Of a stretch of DNA of 12,756 nucleotides, positions 6,228 to 12,756 are shown in pieces; position 1 is the stretch's first letter, and each line of letters opens with the position of its first letter. The notes under the pieces are model-generated. The model had not been told where the DNA came from. It saw nothing but the letters and a program-made list of their open reading frames with translations, and searched no databases. A program made the position numbers and the translations under genes. Source of the DNA: Kiritimatiellia bacterium (GTDB lineage: Bacteria > Verrucomicrobiota > Kiritimatiellia > RFP12 > UBA1067); NCBI GenBank assembly GCA_017648225.1, contig JAGCJE010000297.1:1-12756 (forward strand). Direction: 5' to 3'.

Positions 6228-6773
6228 ATGTCAATAACAAGACGAGAATTTATCGCCTACTCGACCGCCGCCGCTGCGTTTCCCGCGAGCGCGCTTCTCG
6301 GTTCGGGGAATTATGATTTAAAAACAACTACCAGAAAGGAAAATCGTGCCATGTTAAAAGGTATCTCTCCCGTCATTTCACCCGATCTTCTCAAAACGCT
6401 CGCTGAAATGGGCCATGGTGACGAAATCGTCATTTCCGACGCTCATTTCCCGGCCCACACGTTCAATGACCGCGTCATTCGCGCCGACGGAATCGGAGCC
6501 GATAAACTTCTCGAGGGCATCATTCCGCTTTTTGAGCTCGATGCTTACGCCGTTCCGGTAATCATGATGGCCGCCGTTCCCGGCGACACTCTCGATCCTG
6601 CGGTCGAGGCGAAGTACCGCAAAGCTCTTGGCTATAAGGGCGAGATCGAGCGCGTTGAGCGTTTTGCGTTCTATGACCGCGCCAAGAAGGCTTACGCCGT
6701 CGTCATTTCTGGCGAGACTGCCAAGTACGGCAATATCATCATCAAGAAGGGCGTTATTCCCGTCGCTTCGTAA
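6228..6773 (+). CDS. fucU: L-fucose mutarotase (FucU/RbsD) with N-terminal Tat-type leader
   Basis: Residues 42-181 are a complete 140-residue FucU, the length of E. coli FucU. They contain [63 protein letters not shown] and [12 protein letters not shown]. The enzyme interconverts alpha and beta anomers of L-fucose and related sugars. In front lie 41 in-frame residues resembling a Tat signal: twin arginines in TRREFIA (4-10), an Ala-rich hydrophobic stretch (12-24) and a polar linker. Two starts are plausible. ATG 6228 has a TATAAT immediately upstream (leaderless). ATG 6351 (Met42) has AAGGA (6336-6340) 10 bases before it. FucU is normally cytosolic, so the fusion is unusual. The beta-galactosidase gene follows 21 bases after the stop. 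Confidence 0.9.
   Translation: MSITRREFIAYSTAAAAFPASALLGSGNYDLKTTTRKENRAMLKGISPVISPDLLKTLAEMGHGDEIVISDAHFPAHTFNDRVIRADGIGADKLLEGIIPLFELDAYAVPVIMMAAVPGDTLDPAVEAKYRKALGYKGEIERVERFAFYDRAKKAYAVVISGETAKYGNIIIKKGVIPVAS
6336..6353 (+). promoter_or_regulatory. Internal ribosome binding site and start for short FucU
   Basis: AAGGA (6336-6340) stands 10 bases before ATG 6351, which encodes the Met where all known FucU similarity begins. This would yield a cytosolic protein of exactly 140 residues from the same gene. It decides between an exported and a cytosolic product, or allows both. Confidence 0.55.
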
Positions 6774-6778
6774 AAACA

Positions 6779-6784
6779 TAAAAT
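6779..6784 (+). promoter_or_regulatory. Possible -10 element of the GH35 gene
   Basis: TAAAAT lies 10 bases before ATG 6795, which has no Shine-Dalgarno. The -35 region is poor and there is no extended TG. It matches the pattern seen before obg, ychJ and fucU, but it is the weakest of the four. Confidence 0.35.
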
Positions 6785-6794
6785 CGACCGCAAT

Positions 6795-9125
6795 ATGAAA
6801 AAAATCAAACTTCTTCTTCTTGGCTGTCTTTTAGCCGCGTTTTCGGCTTCCGCCGCGCCTATTACAGGTAAGCATACATTTGAAGTCGGTAAGGATTCGT
6901 TTCTTCTCGACGGTAAGCCTTTCGTGATCCGCTGCGGCGAAATGCACTTCGCCCGCATCCCGCGCGATCTGTGGCGTCATCGCATCCAGATGGTCCGCGC
7001 CTGCGGCTTCAACGCCGTTTGCGCCTATATGTTCTGGAACAACCATGAACGCGTCCGCGGAGACTACGATTTCGCGGGCGAGAATGACGTCGCGGAGTTC
7101 TGCCGCGTCGCCCAGGAGGAAGGGATGTGGGTCGTTCTCCGCCCCGGTCCCTACACCTGCGCCGAGTGGGAGTTCGGAGGTCTTCCATGGTGGCTCATGA
7201 AAGAGGATGGAATCCGTCTTCGTACGAGCGATGAGCGCTACCTGAAGCCTGCGTGTGAATATCTCTATGCCGTCGGCAAGGCCCTCAAGAATAATCAGAT
7301 TACTCACGGCGGTAATATTCTTATGGTCCAGGTCGAGAACGAATACGGCTTCTGGGGGAACGACAAGGATTATATGCGCAAGCAGTACGAGGCTATCCGC
7401 CGCGCGGGGTTTGATGTTCCCGCGTTCTGCTGCAATCCCGCGTACAATCTTCAGAACGGCCTTATTCCCGAGCTTCTCCCTGTCGTAAACTTCGGCTCCA
7501 ATCCGAAGAACGCTTTCGCTCAGCTCCGCAAGGTCCGCGCAACAGGACCCTTGATGTGCGGCGAATATTATCCCGCGTGGTTCGACAGCTGGGGCGAGAG
7601 GCACAACGTTAAAAACGCCGCGCAGTGCTTGACCGATCTTGAGTATATGCTCCAGAACAAGGCGAGCTTCTCCGTTTACATGGCGCACGGCGGAACGTCG
7701 TTCGGCTGGTGGGCCGGATGCAACGCGCCGTTCCGTCCCCAGACTTCGAGCTACGATTACGACGCTCCCGTCTCCGAGGCCGGCTGGGCCCATCCTACGA
7801 AGTTCAACGCGATGAAAAATCTCTTCGCGAAGTATCTCAACGAGGGCGAGATGATTCCCGCCGCACCCGCGAAAAATCCCGTCCAAAAGGGTTCGGTGCG
7901 TGTTATACCCGAGAAAGTTTCCATTCTCGAAGCGAATATCGCGCCTGTCGAATCCGTCGATCCGCTTACCTTCGAGAAGGCTGATTTCGGTTACGGTTTC
8001 GGCGTATATTCGACGACGATTCCGGCGGGCTTAGGCGGCGAACTCAAGGCCGATGTCCGCGATCTGGGCGTCGTTCTCGTCGATGGCGTGAAGCTCGGTT
8101 ACTTCGACCGCCGCTATCCTAAACTGGGCGTGAAGGTGGCTCCCTCTGCCAAGGCTCGCAAGCTTGAAATTATCGTTGAGCCGATGGGCCGCTATAACTT
8201 CGGTCATATCATGCATGCCTCCCAGAAGGGTGTCGTCGGCGCCGTGACGCTCGACGGCAAGGAGCTCAAGAAGTGGAAGCTCATGAAGTTCGACCTCGAC
8301 AAGGGTGCCATGGATTCTCTGAAGTTTCGCGTTTCAGCTTTCCGTTTGAACAATGACCAGCCGCCGGGTCTATTCTACAAGTATTACGTCAAGATGGAAG
8401 CTAAGGATACCTTCCTTGATATGCGTGATTGGAAGCGCGGTATGGTTCGTGTGAACGGACATTGGATCGGCCGCTACTGGTCGATTGGCCCCACGCAGAC
8501 GATGTATGTTCCCGGGTGCTGGCTCAAGGACGGAATGAATGAGATTATTATTTGGGACGCTGTTGGCGTTTCCTCGGTTCCGTTTACGCTTACCTGGACA
8601 GATACTCCCATTCTCGGCGAGATGCGTCCCGATACTGATTATTTCGCGTTCCAGCAGCGCGCGAAACTCGTCTCAAAGCTTGAGAAGCCAGCGATCGAGG
8701 GCGAGTTCGCCAATGAGACGAAGCGTCAGGACGTCCGCTTTAAAAAGCCGGTCAAGGGCCGTTATTTCGCGCTCGAGTCGCTCAACGCGTGGGACGGACG
8801 CGAGTTCGCCGCGTGCGGCGAGATTGATCTTGTGGACGGCAGCGGTAAGAATATCCCCCATACGACATGGTCGATCGCCGCGTGTTCGTCCGAAGAGCGC
8901 AAGGCCGAAGACGGGAGCGCCGAGAATCTCGTCGATGGTCAGACCGCGAATATGTGGCACAGCGAATGGCAGGCTCGCCAGCCTAAGCATCCCCACTATT
9001 TCGTCATCGATCTCGGTAAGGTCGAGACCGTAGGCGGCTTTAACTTTACGCCACGTCAGTCTGACGGCGCCGGTCGTATACGCAAGTATCGCGCGTACGT
9101 GCTCGATAGCGTAAAGGTCAAGTAA
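6795..9125 (+). CDS. Secreted GH35 beta-galactosidase with C-terminal discoidin-like domain
   Basis: The 776-residue enzyme should hydrolyse terminal beta-D-galactosyl residues outside the cytoplasm. Residues 1-20 are a Sec signal peptide (basic MKKIK, hydrophobic core, ASA-AP cleavage site). LLGC (8-11) is a weak lipobox, so a lipoprotein cannot be excluded. The GH35 barrel (about 30-350) has LRPGPYTCAEWEFGGLPWWL (115-134), acid/base E183 in QVENEYG and nucleophile E257 in CGEYYPAWFDSWGE. Beta-sandwich domains follow, including the galactose-binding-like MVRVNGHWIGRYW region. The last roughly 130 residues look like a F5/8 type C (CBM32-like) module (SAENLVDGQTANMWHSEW, YFVIDLGKVETVGGF). It follows fucU by 21 bases. 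No SusC/SusD or transporter genes are adjacent. Confidence 0.95.
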   Translation: MKKIKLLLLGCLLAAFSASAAPITGKHTFEVGKDSFLLDGKPFVIRCGEMHFARIPRDLWRHRIQMVRACGFNAVCAYMFWNNHERVRGDYDFAGENDVAEFCRVAQEEGMWVVLRPGPYTCAEWEFGGLPWWLMKEDGIRLRTSDERYLKPACEYLYAVGKALKNNQITHGGNILMVQVENEYGFWGNDKDYMRKQYEAIRRAGFDVPAFCCNPAYNLQNGLIPELLPVVNFGSNPKNAFAQLRKVRATGPLMCGEYYPAWFDSWGERHNVKNAAQCLTDLEYMLQNKASFSVYMAHGGTSFGWWAGCNAPFRPQTSSYDYDAPVSEAGWAHPTKFNAMKNLFAKYLNEGEMIPAAPAKNPVQKGSVRVIPEKVSILEANIAPVESVDPLTFEKADFGYGFGVYSTTIPAGLGGELKADVRDLGVVLVDGVKLGYFDRRYPKLGVKVAPSAKARKLEIIVEPMGRYNFGHIMHASQKGVVGAVTLDGKELKKWKLMKFDLDKGAMDSLKFRVSAFRLNNDQPPGLFYKYYVKMEAKDTFLDMRDWKRGMVRVNGHWIGRYWSIGPTQTMYVPGCWLKDGMNEIIIWDAVGVSSVPFTLTWTDTPILGEMRPDTDYFAFQQRAKLVSKLEKPAIEGEFANETKRQDVRFKKPVKGRYFALESLNAWDGREFAACGEIDLVDGSGKNIPHTTWSIAACSSEERKAEDGSAENLVDGQTANMWHSEWQARQPKHPHYFVIDLGKVETVGGFNFTPRQSDGAGRIRKYRAYVLDSVKVK

Positions 9126-9136
9126 GGAGCTTTGCA

Positions 9137-9796
9137 GTGAAAATAGAGATTCTACCTTCTCTTCTGGCGGCCGACTTCGGCCGCCTCGCCGATGAAATCC
9201 TTAGGGCCGAAGCGTCGGGCGCCGATGCGCTCCATCTCGACATAATGGATTCTCACTTTGTTCCCAATCTTTCTTTCGGGCCTGATGTAGTTGCGCTTTC
9301 GAAGAAGGTTGCGCCCAGCTTTTACCGCAACGTTCATCTGATGATGTCTCGCCCCGATCTCTATCTCGAGAAATTCATCGACGCGGGCGCCCAGACTCTT
9401 CAGCTTCATATTGAAGCGGATTGCGATTTGCATACCGAGCTTAAGCGCGTTAAGGCATTGGGCGCTAAAAGGGCGCTCGTCCTTAATCCCGAAACTCCCG
9501 TCGAGAGGCTTTTGCCGTACCTTGATGAAGTCGATGAAATTCTCGTAATGATGGTCCATCCGGGATACGGCGGTCAGAAGTTCATCGCCGAGTGCCTTCC
9601 GAAAGTGACCTTCCTTCGCGAGAGGAAGCCCGAACTCGACATCATGATTGACGGCGGTGGAAACGCCGAGACGATTCCTCTCGCGGCTAAAGCGGGAGCT
9701 AACCAGTTTGTCGCCGGCAGCTACCTCTTTAAGCAGGATGATATGAAAGATGCGGTAGACAATCTCCGCAATGACGTGAAAGGCGTTTTTCAATGA
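9137..9796 (+). CDS. rpe: Ribulose-phosphate 3-epimerase
   Basis: Rpe interconverts ribulose-5-phosphate and xylulose-5-phosphate in the pentose phosphate pathway. The 219-residue TIM barrel is full length. Metal ligands are H33 and D35 (ALHLDIMDSHFVPN), H67 (VHLMM) and D172 (IMIDGGGN), with D35 and D172 as acid/base pair. VHPGYGGQKFI (140-150) and the phosphate-binding AGSYLF (193-198) are also present. The start is GTG at 9137, seven bases after AAGGAG (9124-9129), which overlaps the stop of the GH35 gene. No other start fits the family N-terminus. Its stop overlaps the coaC ATG (ATGA). Confidence 0.97.
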   Translation: MKIEILPSLLAADFGRLADEILRAEASGADALHLDIMDSHFVPNLSFGPDVVALSKKVAPSFYRNVHLMMSRPDLYLEKFIDAGAQTLQLHIEADCDLHTELKRVKALGAKRALVLNPETPVERLLPYLDEVDEILVMMVHPGYGGQKFIAECLPKVTFLRERKPELDIMIDGGGNAETIPLAAKAGANQFVAGSYLFKQDDMKDAVDNLRNDVKGVFQ

Positions 9797-10314
9797 GAAG
9801 AATCGTTTTAGGCGTTACTGGTTCGATTGCCGCATACAAAGCGGCGGAGCTCGTCAGGCTTTTCGTCAAAAACGGCGATGAGGTGCATGTCGTCATGACG
9901 CCCGCCGCATGCGAGTTTGTAAAGCCTCTTACGTTTCAGACTTTGAGTCGAAATCCCGTTCTGGTCGACCAGTTTGCGCCCCCGGTTTCATGGAAGCCCG
10001 AGCATATTTCGCTCGCCGAATGCGCAGATCTCGTGGTTGTTGCGCCGGCAACGGCCAACACGATCGCTAAAATGCGATACGGCATAGCCGATAATCTTCT
10101 TACTGCGACGCTCCTTGCGACGCGCGCCCCTATTGCGCTCGCGCCCGCGATGAATGACGGAATGTGGGAGAGTGAAGTTACTCAGGACAACATCGCCGCT
10201 CTTCGCGAGCGGGGTATAACGGTAATCGATCCCGAGAATGGCGAACTCGCCTGCGGCACTTCTGGCAAAGGCCGCATGATGGAGAGCGAGGAAATTTTCA
10301 AGGCGCTTAAATGA
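9793..10314 (+). CDS. coaC: Stand-alone phosphopantothenoylcysteine decarboxylase
   Basis: CoaC is an FMN flavoprotein that decarboxylates phosphopantothenoylcysteine to phosphopantetheine in CoA synthesis. The 173 residues match only the N-terminal half of bifunctional CoaBC (about 400 residues): VTGSIAAYKAAELVR (8-22), H71 in WKPEHISLAECADL, APATANTIAK (84-93), PAMN (118-121) and the Cys154 flap ELACGTSGKGRM. H71, N121 and C154 correspond to H75, N125 and C158 of the E. coli domain with a constant offset. The CoaB synthetase domain is absent and the next gene is unrelated, so CoaB must be encoded elsewhere. ATGA overlaps join it to rpe and to the glycosyltransferase gene. Confidence 0.93.
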   Translation: MRRIVLGVTGSIAAYKAAELVRLFVKNGDEVHVVMTPAACEFVKPLTFQTLSRNPVLVDQFAPPVSWKPEHISLAECADLVVVAPATANTIAKMRYGIADNLLTATLLATRAPIALAPAMNDGMWESEVTQDNIAALRERGITVIDPENGELACGTSGKGRMMESEEIFKALK

Positions 10315-11018
10315 AGACGCTTGTCGTAATTCCCACGTATGACGAGAGGGATAACGTCGCAGCGATGGCTGAGGCGCTCTTTGCGGTCGATCCGTCGCTT
10401 GAGATTCTTTTCGTCGACGACAATTCTCCGGACGGAACGGGCGATGTAATCGAAGGGCTTATTAAAAACGATTCTCGCATCCATTGTCTCCACCGCGAGA
10501 AAAAGGAAGGCCTCGCCAAAGCGTATCTGGCGGGTTTCAAGCGCGCCATCGAGCTCGGCGCCGACAGAATCGTTCAGATGGACTGCGACTTCAGTCACGA
10601 CCCTAAAGACGTGCCGCGACTCGTCGCCGAAGACGCCGATCTTGTAATCGGATCGAGGTACGTAAAAGGTGGCGCGACACCCGGCTGGCCGTTCAAACGC
10701 CGGCTCATTTCCCGTATGGGCGGTATTTTCATCCGCACCGTTACGGGTATGCCGCTAAAGGATCCCACGGGCGGCTTTAAATGTTGGAAAGTTTCGGCTT
10801 TGAAGGCGATGGAATACGACACCATCGAGAGCGCTGGGTATTCCTTTCAGCTTGAAATGAATCACCGCGCATGGAAGACGGGGCTTAAGATAAGGGAGAT
10901 TCCGATAATATTCACCGACCGTGTGAAGGGCTATTCGAAGATATCTGCGGGTATCGCTGTAGAATCGATCAAGATTTCACTTCGTCTCAGATTCGGCAAA
11001 AAGAAAAAGAACCGGTGA
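10311..11018 (+). CDS. Family 2 glycosyltransferase, polyprenol-phosphate mannosyltransferase-like
   Basis: This 235-residue GT2 enzyme resembles soluble-type dolichol-phosphate mannose synthase (Dpm1), which moves a sugar from a nucleotide donor to a polyprenyl phosphate at the inner face of the membrane. Motifs are VVIPTYDERDN (5-15), ILFVDDNSPDGT (32-43), the metal-binding MDCDFSHDP (90-98, D91 and D93), VIGSRYVKGG (112-121), KDPTGGFKCW (150-159) and TDRVKGYSKIS (202-212). No transmembrane helices follow, and the C-terminus is very basic (KKKKNR), which may aid membrane contact. The sugar and acceptor are inferred only from the family. ATGA overlaps join it to coaC and to the histidine kinase gene. 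Confidence 0.9.
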   Translation: MKTLVVIPTYDERDNVAAMAEALFAVDPSLEILFVDDNSPDGTGDVIEGLIKNDSRIHCLHREKKEGLAKAYLAGFKRAIELGADRIVQMDCDFSHDPKDVPRLVAEDADLVIGSRYVKGGATPGWPFKRRLISRMGGIFIRTVTGMPLKDPTGGFKCWKVSALKAMEYDTIESAGYSFQLEMNHRAWKTGLKIREIPIIFTDRVKGYSKISAGIAVESIKISLRLRFGKKKKNR

Positions 11019-12400
11019 TGACTTTTGCCTCGGTTATCCTCGCGTCGATAGCGACTAATTTTTCGGGCGTAATAACGTTCGAGCGTGAGGGGTTACCTTT
11101 TTATTTTCTTAAAGATGGTTCAGGCTCTAACTGGCGGATTGAGAAGGTCGAAGGTGTTCCCGCCCACGTAGGAGATTTTGTCGAGGTAAAGGGCGAAAAG
11201 GAGTTTTCGTCCAAGCCTCGACTCAAAACTCGGGAGATCGTTTTAAAGAAGGGTTCGGACCGCGCCGTTGTAGCTCCCGTCGAGGTTACGATCGCCGAGC
11301 TTTTCGACGCTGTCATGCCGCATGGGAATCCGGCGTGGTACGGCGGGGTTTATACGACGGAAGGGCTACTGCGCGATATAAACCGGCGTCAGAATTCCAC
11401 GCAGCTTCTCGTCGGCGACGGTGAGCGTAACATTCAGGTCGATATGCCGTGGGCTCTCGACGTCGCGCTTCCGGACGATTTCGTCGTCGGAGCGACCGTT
11501 CGGGTAACGGGCGCTCTTGCTTATACTTCGATCGAAAACCTCGAAGAAGGAAAATTCGCGCGAATTGAGAATCTCGAACTTATTCCTATGACCGGAGATG
11601 ATGTAAAGATAGTCAATCGCGCACCGCCTCCGCCTTTTTGGACGATGCGCAAAATAAGGACCGTGTTCGCAGTTGCCGGTTTTATTTTCCTTTTGATGTT
11701 CATCTGGGTCGTGACATTGAGAAAGATGCTCCGCCGTAAGATGCGCGAACTTGCCGAGTCGATCCGTGCGCGCGAAACGACGCGCATCGAGGCTGACGCT
11801 TCGCGCCGCGAGAGATTGCGACTTGCCGCCGATCTTCATGACGGATTTCAGCAGTATCTTGCGGGCGCGATGTTCAGACTTAAGGCCGCGCGGAATTATC
11901 TTCCGAAAGAAGCCGTTAAAAGCGCCGAGCAGCTGGAGAAAGTCCACGAGGCTCTTCAGCATACACAGAACGGACTCCGCTCGACGTTGTGGGCGATGAA
12001 CGAAGAGAGCGAGGGACCTGAGTCGCTTATGGGGCTTTTTGCGTTTGTGGCGCGGCGTATGCCTCACTGGGAGGGTATAGTTGAAATTAAAAGCGAAGGC
12101 GAAGAGCGCGCTGTGGCGAGAAACTACTGCGGTTCACTGCTGCTTGTCGTTCAGGAGGCGGTTGCGAATGCGATCCATCATGGAAAGGCGACGAAGGTTG
12201 AAGTTCTGATTCATTTCTCCGAGGATGAAATCGTTCTTTCTGTCGTCGATAACGGAACTGGGTTCGACGTAGAAGAGGTGTCTTCTCTTTCCGGGCATTA
12301 CGGATTGAAAACGATGGAGCGGCGCATCAGTGAACTTGGCGGAACGATGAAAATCGAATCCTCCCCAGGCGCCGGCACGCGTGTCGTTATGCGCATATAA
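11015..12400 (+). CDS. Sensor histidine kinase, NarL/HisKA_3 type, with periplasmic OB-fold-like sensor
   Basis: The 461-residue kinase starts with a signal-anchor-like segment (MMTFASVILASIA). A region of about 190 residues follows that looks like two OB-fold-like beta modules (about 15-80 with HVGDFVEVKG, and 95-192 with VVGATVRVTG). One transmembrane helix lies near 214-235, then a basic coiled-coil linker. The HisKA_3 dimerisation box is LRLAADLHDGFQQYLAG with phospho-acceptor H275. The HATPase domain shows N box QEAVANAIHHG (380-390), G1 DNGTGF (412-417), G2 HYGLKTM (428-434) and G3 SPGAGTRV. Such kinases normally pass phosphate to LuxR/NarL-type regulators, but none is seen in the remaining window. 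It is the last gene of the rpe-coaC-GT2 run, joined by an ATGA overlap. Confidence 0.93.
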   Translation: MMTFASVILASIATNFSGVITFEREGLPFYFLKDGSGSNWRIEKVEGVPAHVGDFVEVKGEKEFSSKPRLKTREIVLKKGSDRAVVAPVEVTIAELFDAVMPHGNPAWYGGVYTTEGLLRDINRRQNSTQLLVGDGERNIQVDMPWALDVALPDDFVVGATVRVTGALAYTSIENLEEGKFARIENLELIPMTGDDVKIVNRAPPPPFWTMRKIRTVFAVAGFIFLLMFIWVVTLRKMLRRKMRELAESIRARETTRIEADASRRERLRLAADLHDGFQQYLAGAMFRLKAARNYLPKEAVKSAEQLEKVHEALQHTQNGLRSTLWAMNEESEGPESLMGLFAFVARRMPHWEGIVEIKSEGEERAVARNYCGSLLLVVQEAVANAIHHGKATKVEVLIHFSEDEIVLSVVDNGTGFDVEEVSSLSGHYGLKTMERRISELGGTMKIESSPGAGTRVVMRI

Positions 12401-12411
12401 AGCGCATTTTC

Positions 12412-12431
12412 CTGGAATATCCCCAGTTTTT
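12412..12431 (+). terminator. Weak terminator candidate after the kinase gene
   Basis: CTGG (12412-12415) can pair with CCAG (12423-12426) around a 7-base loop, followed by five T residues (12427-12431). The stem is short, so this is tentative. The rest of 12432-12520 is AT-rich spacer in which I see no gene. Confidence 0.3.
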
Positions 12432-12521
12432 GAGGTAGTATTTTGCTCTCAACCCTAATTTTATTAGATGAAATGAGTCTTTTGTGATGTAAAAAAGTGG
12501 AAAAATGCTTCCGTATTCCTT

Positions 12522-12550
12522 TTGCTTGTTGTTTGTTGTGCTTGTATAAA
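12522..12550 (+). promoter_or_regulatory. Possible promoter reading into the inverted repeat
   Basis: TTGCTT (12522-12527), a 17-base spacer and TATAAA (12545-12550) form a fair sigma70 promoter. The predicted start is near 12557, just inside the first arm of the long inverted repeat. The region is AT-rich, so chance similarity is possible. Confidence 0.4.
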
Positions 12551-12717
12551 TGCGGCCACGGATTTGGGCAACTGTGCTCCTCTTTTGATATGGGCGTTTT
12601 ACGCGTCCTCTAGACCCGCTCGCCAATCTTGAGATTTGGCTCGGGGTCGAGTCCTGCGTAAAACGCCTCATCTAAAAAGTATGCGCTCAGCTGCGGCCCA
12701 AACCGAGGCCGCGTTTA
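12547..12717 (+). ncRNA. Long imperfect inverted repeat; candidate rod-shaped structured RNA (6S-like) or palindromic element
   Basis: About 64 base pairs can be drawn by hand around a centre near 12630. The outer stem pairs 12547-12557 with 12707-12717, then CGG 12559-12561 with 12703-12705, then TTTGGGC 12563-12569 with 12696-12702. A middle part follows with small loops (CTG/CAG, CTTTT/AAAAG, GAT/ATC). Next comes a perfect 12-bp stem, GGCGTTTTACGC (12593-12604) with GCGTAAAACGCC (12656-12667). The top is CTC-GACCC (12608-12617) with GGGTC-GAG (12644-12651) and GCCAA (12622-12626) with TTGGC (12636-12640). Overall size and rod shape recall 6S RNA, but no family sequence signature was confirmed. 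An inverted duplication or MITE-like element is an alternative. Strand is assigned from the possible upstream promoter. Confidence 0.4.
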
Positions 12718-12756
12718 GCACTTTCGACAACGCTCGCCATCTCGTAAAGCCGCTCT
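12687..12756 (-). CDS. Possible C-terminal end of a minus-strand gene (partial, uncertain)
   Basis: From the window edge the minus strand is open for 22 codons to a TGA at 12687-12689, ending ERLYEMASVVESAKRGLGLG-RS, which has protein-like composition. No family is recognised. A competing reading is a plus-strand start at ATG 12681 (MRSAAAQTEAAFSTFDNARH onward). That ATG has neither a Shine-Dalgarno nor a well-spaced -10, unlike other starts in this window, so I favour the minus strand slightly. The segment overlaps one arm of the long inverted repeat, which could also mean that neither reading is coding. Confidence 0.3.
   Translation of the reverse strand, partial: ERLYEMASVVESAKRGLGLGRS

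Noticed and set aside
6795..6830. GH35 protein as a lipoprotein (LLGC)
   Set aside because: The residues before Cys11 are a poor lipobox and a good ASA-AP signal peptidase I site follows, so a soluble secreted form is preferred. Not excluded.
12593..12667. Possible tRNA or tmRNA: 75 bases with a terminal stem and GGGGTCGAGTCC resembling a T arm
   Set aside because: The terminal stem is 12 bp rather than 7, the T loop lacks the invariant TTC, and there is no D arm or anticodon arm. The pairing continues outward as part of a longer rod.
12593..12667. Integron attC site, because of inverted GTTTTAC/GTAAAAC cores
   Set aside because: The cores do not match GTTRRRY and RYYYAAC, and no integrase or cassette array is present.
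12681..12756. Plus-strand gene start at ATG 12681
   Set aside because: No Shine-Dalgarno and no -10 at the spacing seen for other starts here. Kept only as an alternative to the minus-strand reading.

Overview
The window is an ordinary-looking bacterial chromosome segment of moderately high GC. It is densely packed, with almost all genes on the + strand and many 4-base ATGA stop/start overlaps. Lineage can only be inferred. A periplasmic OB-fold-like sensor kinase, a Tat-type signal, a secreted GH35 beta-galactosidase with a discoidin-like tail and the rplU-rpmA-obg core cluster would fit the PVC superphylum (Kiritimatiellota, Verrucomicrobiota or Lentisphaerota). No marker gene here proves it.

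Layout. 1-29 (-) is the 5' end of a tRNA, probably tRNA-Pro. 71-148 holds two back-to-back sigma70 promoters, one for the tRNA and one for rplU-rpmA (ribosomal proteins bL21 and bL27), which end at a strong terminator (803-829). 847-3362 carries obg, panB and queH. 3370-5061 carries ychJ, a HAD phosphatase and an unrecognised 178-residue protein. 5084-6196 carries a ParA ATPase followed by a 54-residue ORF with a strong ribosome binding site. 6228-9125 holds fucU, fused in frame to a Tat-type leader, and a secreted GH35 beta-galactosidase. 9137-12400 is a tightly coupled run of rpe, coaC, a family 2 glycosyltransferase and a NarL-type sensor histidine kinase. 12401-12756 is AT-rich spacer, then a roughly 170-base imperfect inverted repeat that folds as one long rod, then an ambiguous coding edge.

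The genes mix housekeeping work (translation, ribosome assembly, pantothenate/CoA synthesis, queuosine, pentose phosphate) with galactoside/fucose handling, membrane sugar transfer and signalling. The fucU-GH35 pair suggests use of host or plant glycans, releasing galactose outside the cytoplasm and interconverting sugar anomers.

The most interesting points are: (1) fucU has two plausible starts, a leaderless Tat-signal form and a Shine-Dalgarno-led cytosolic form of exactly 140 residues; (2) a repeated pattern in which genes without a Shine-Dalgarno have a -10 hexamer 6-10 bases before the ATG, implying leaderless mRNAs; (3) the long inverted repeat near 12630, a candidate structured RNA or palindromic element; (4) a bL27 whose N-terminus lacks the usual His-Lys-Lys tail; (5) a 54-residue ORF directly behind parA where parB might be expected.
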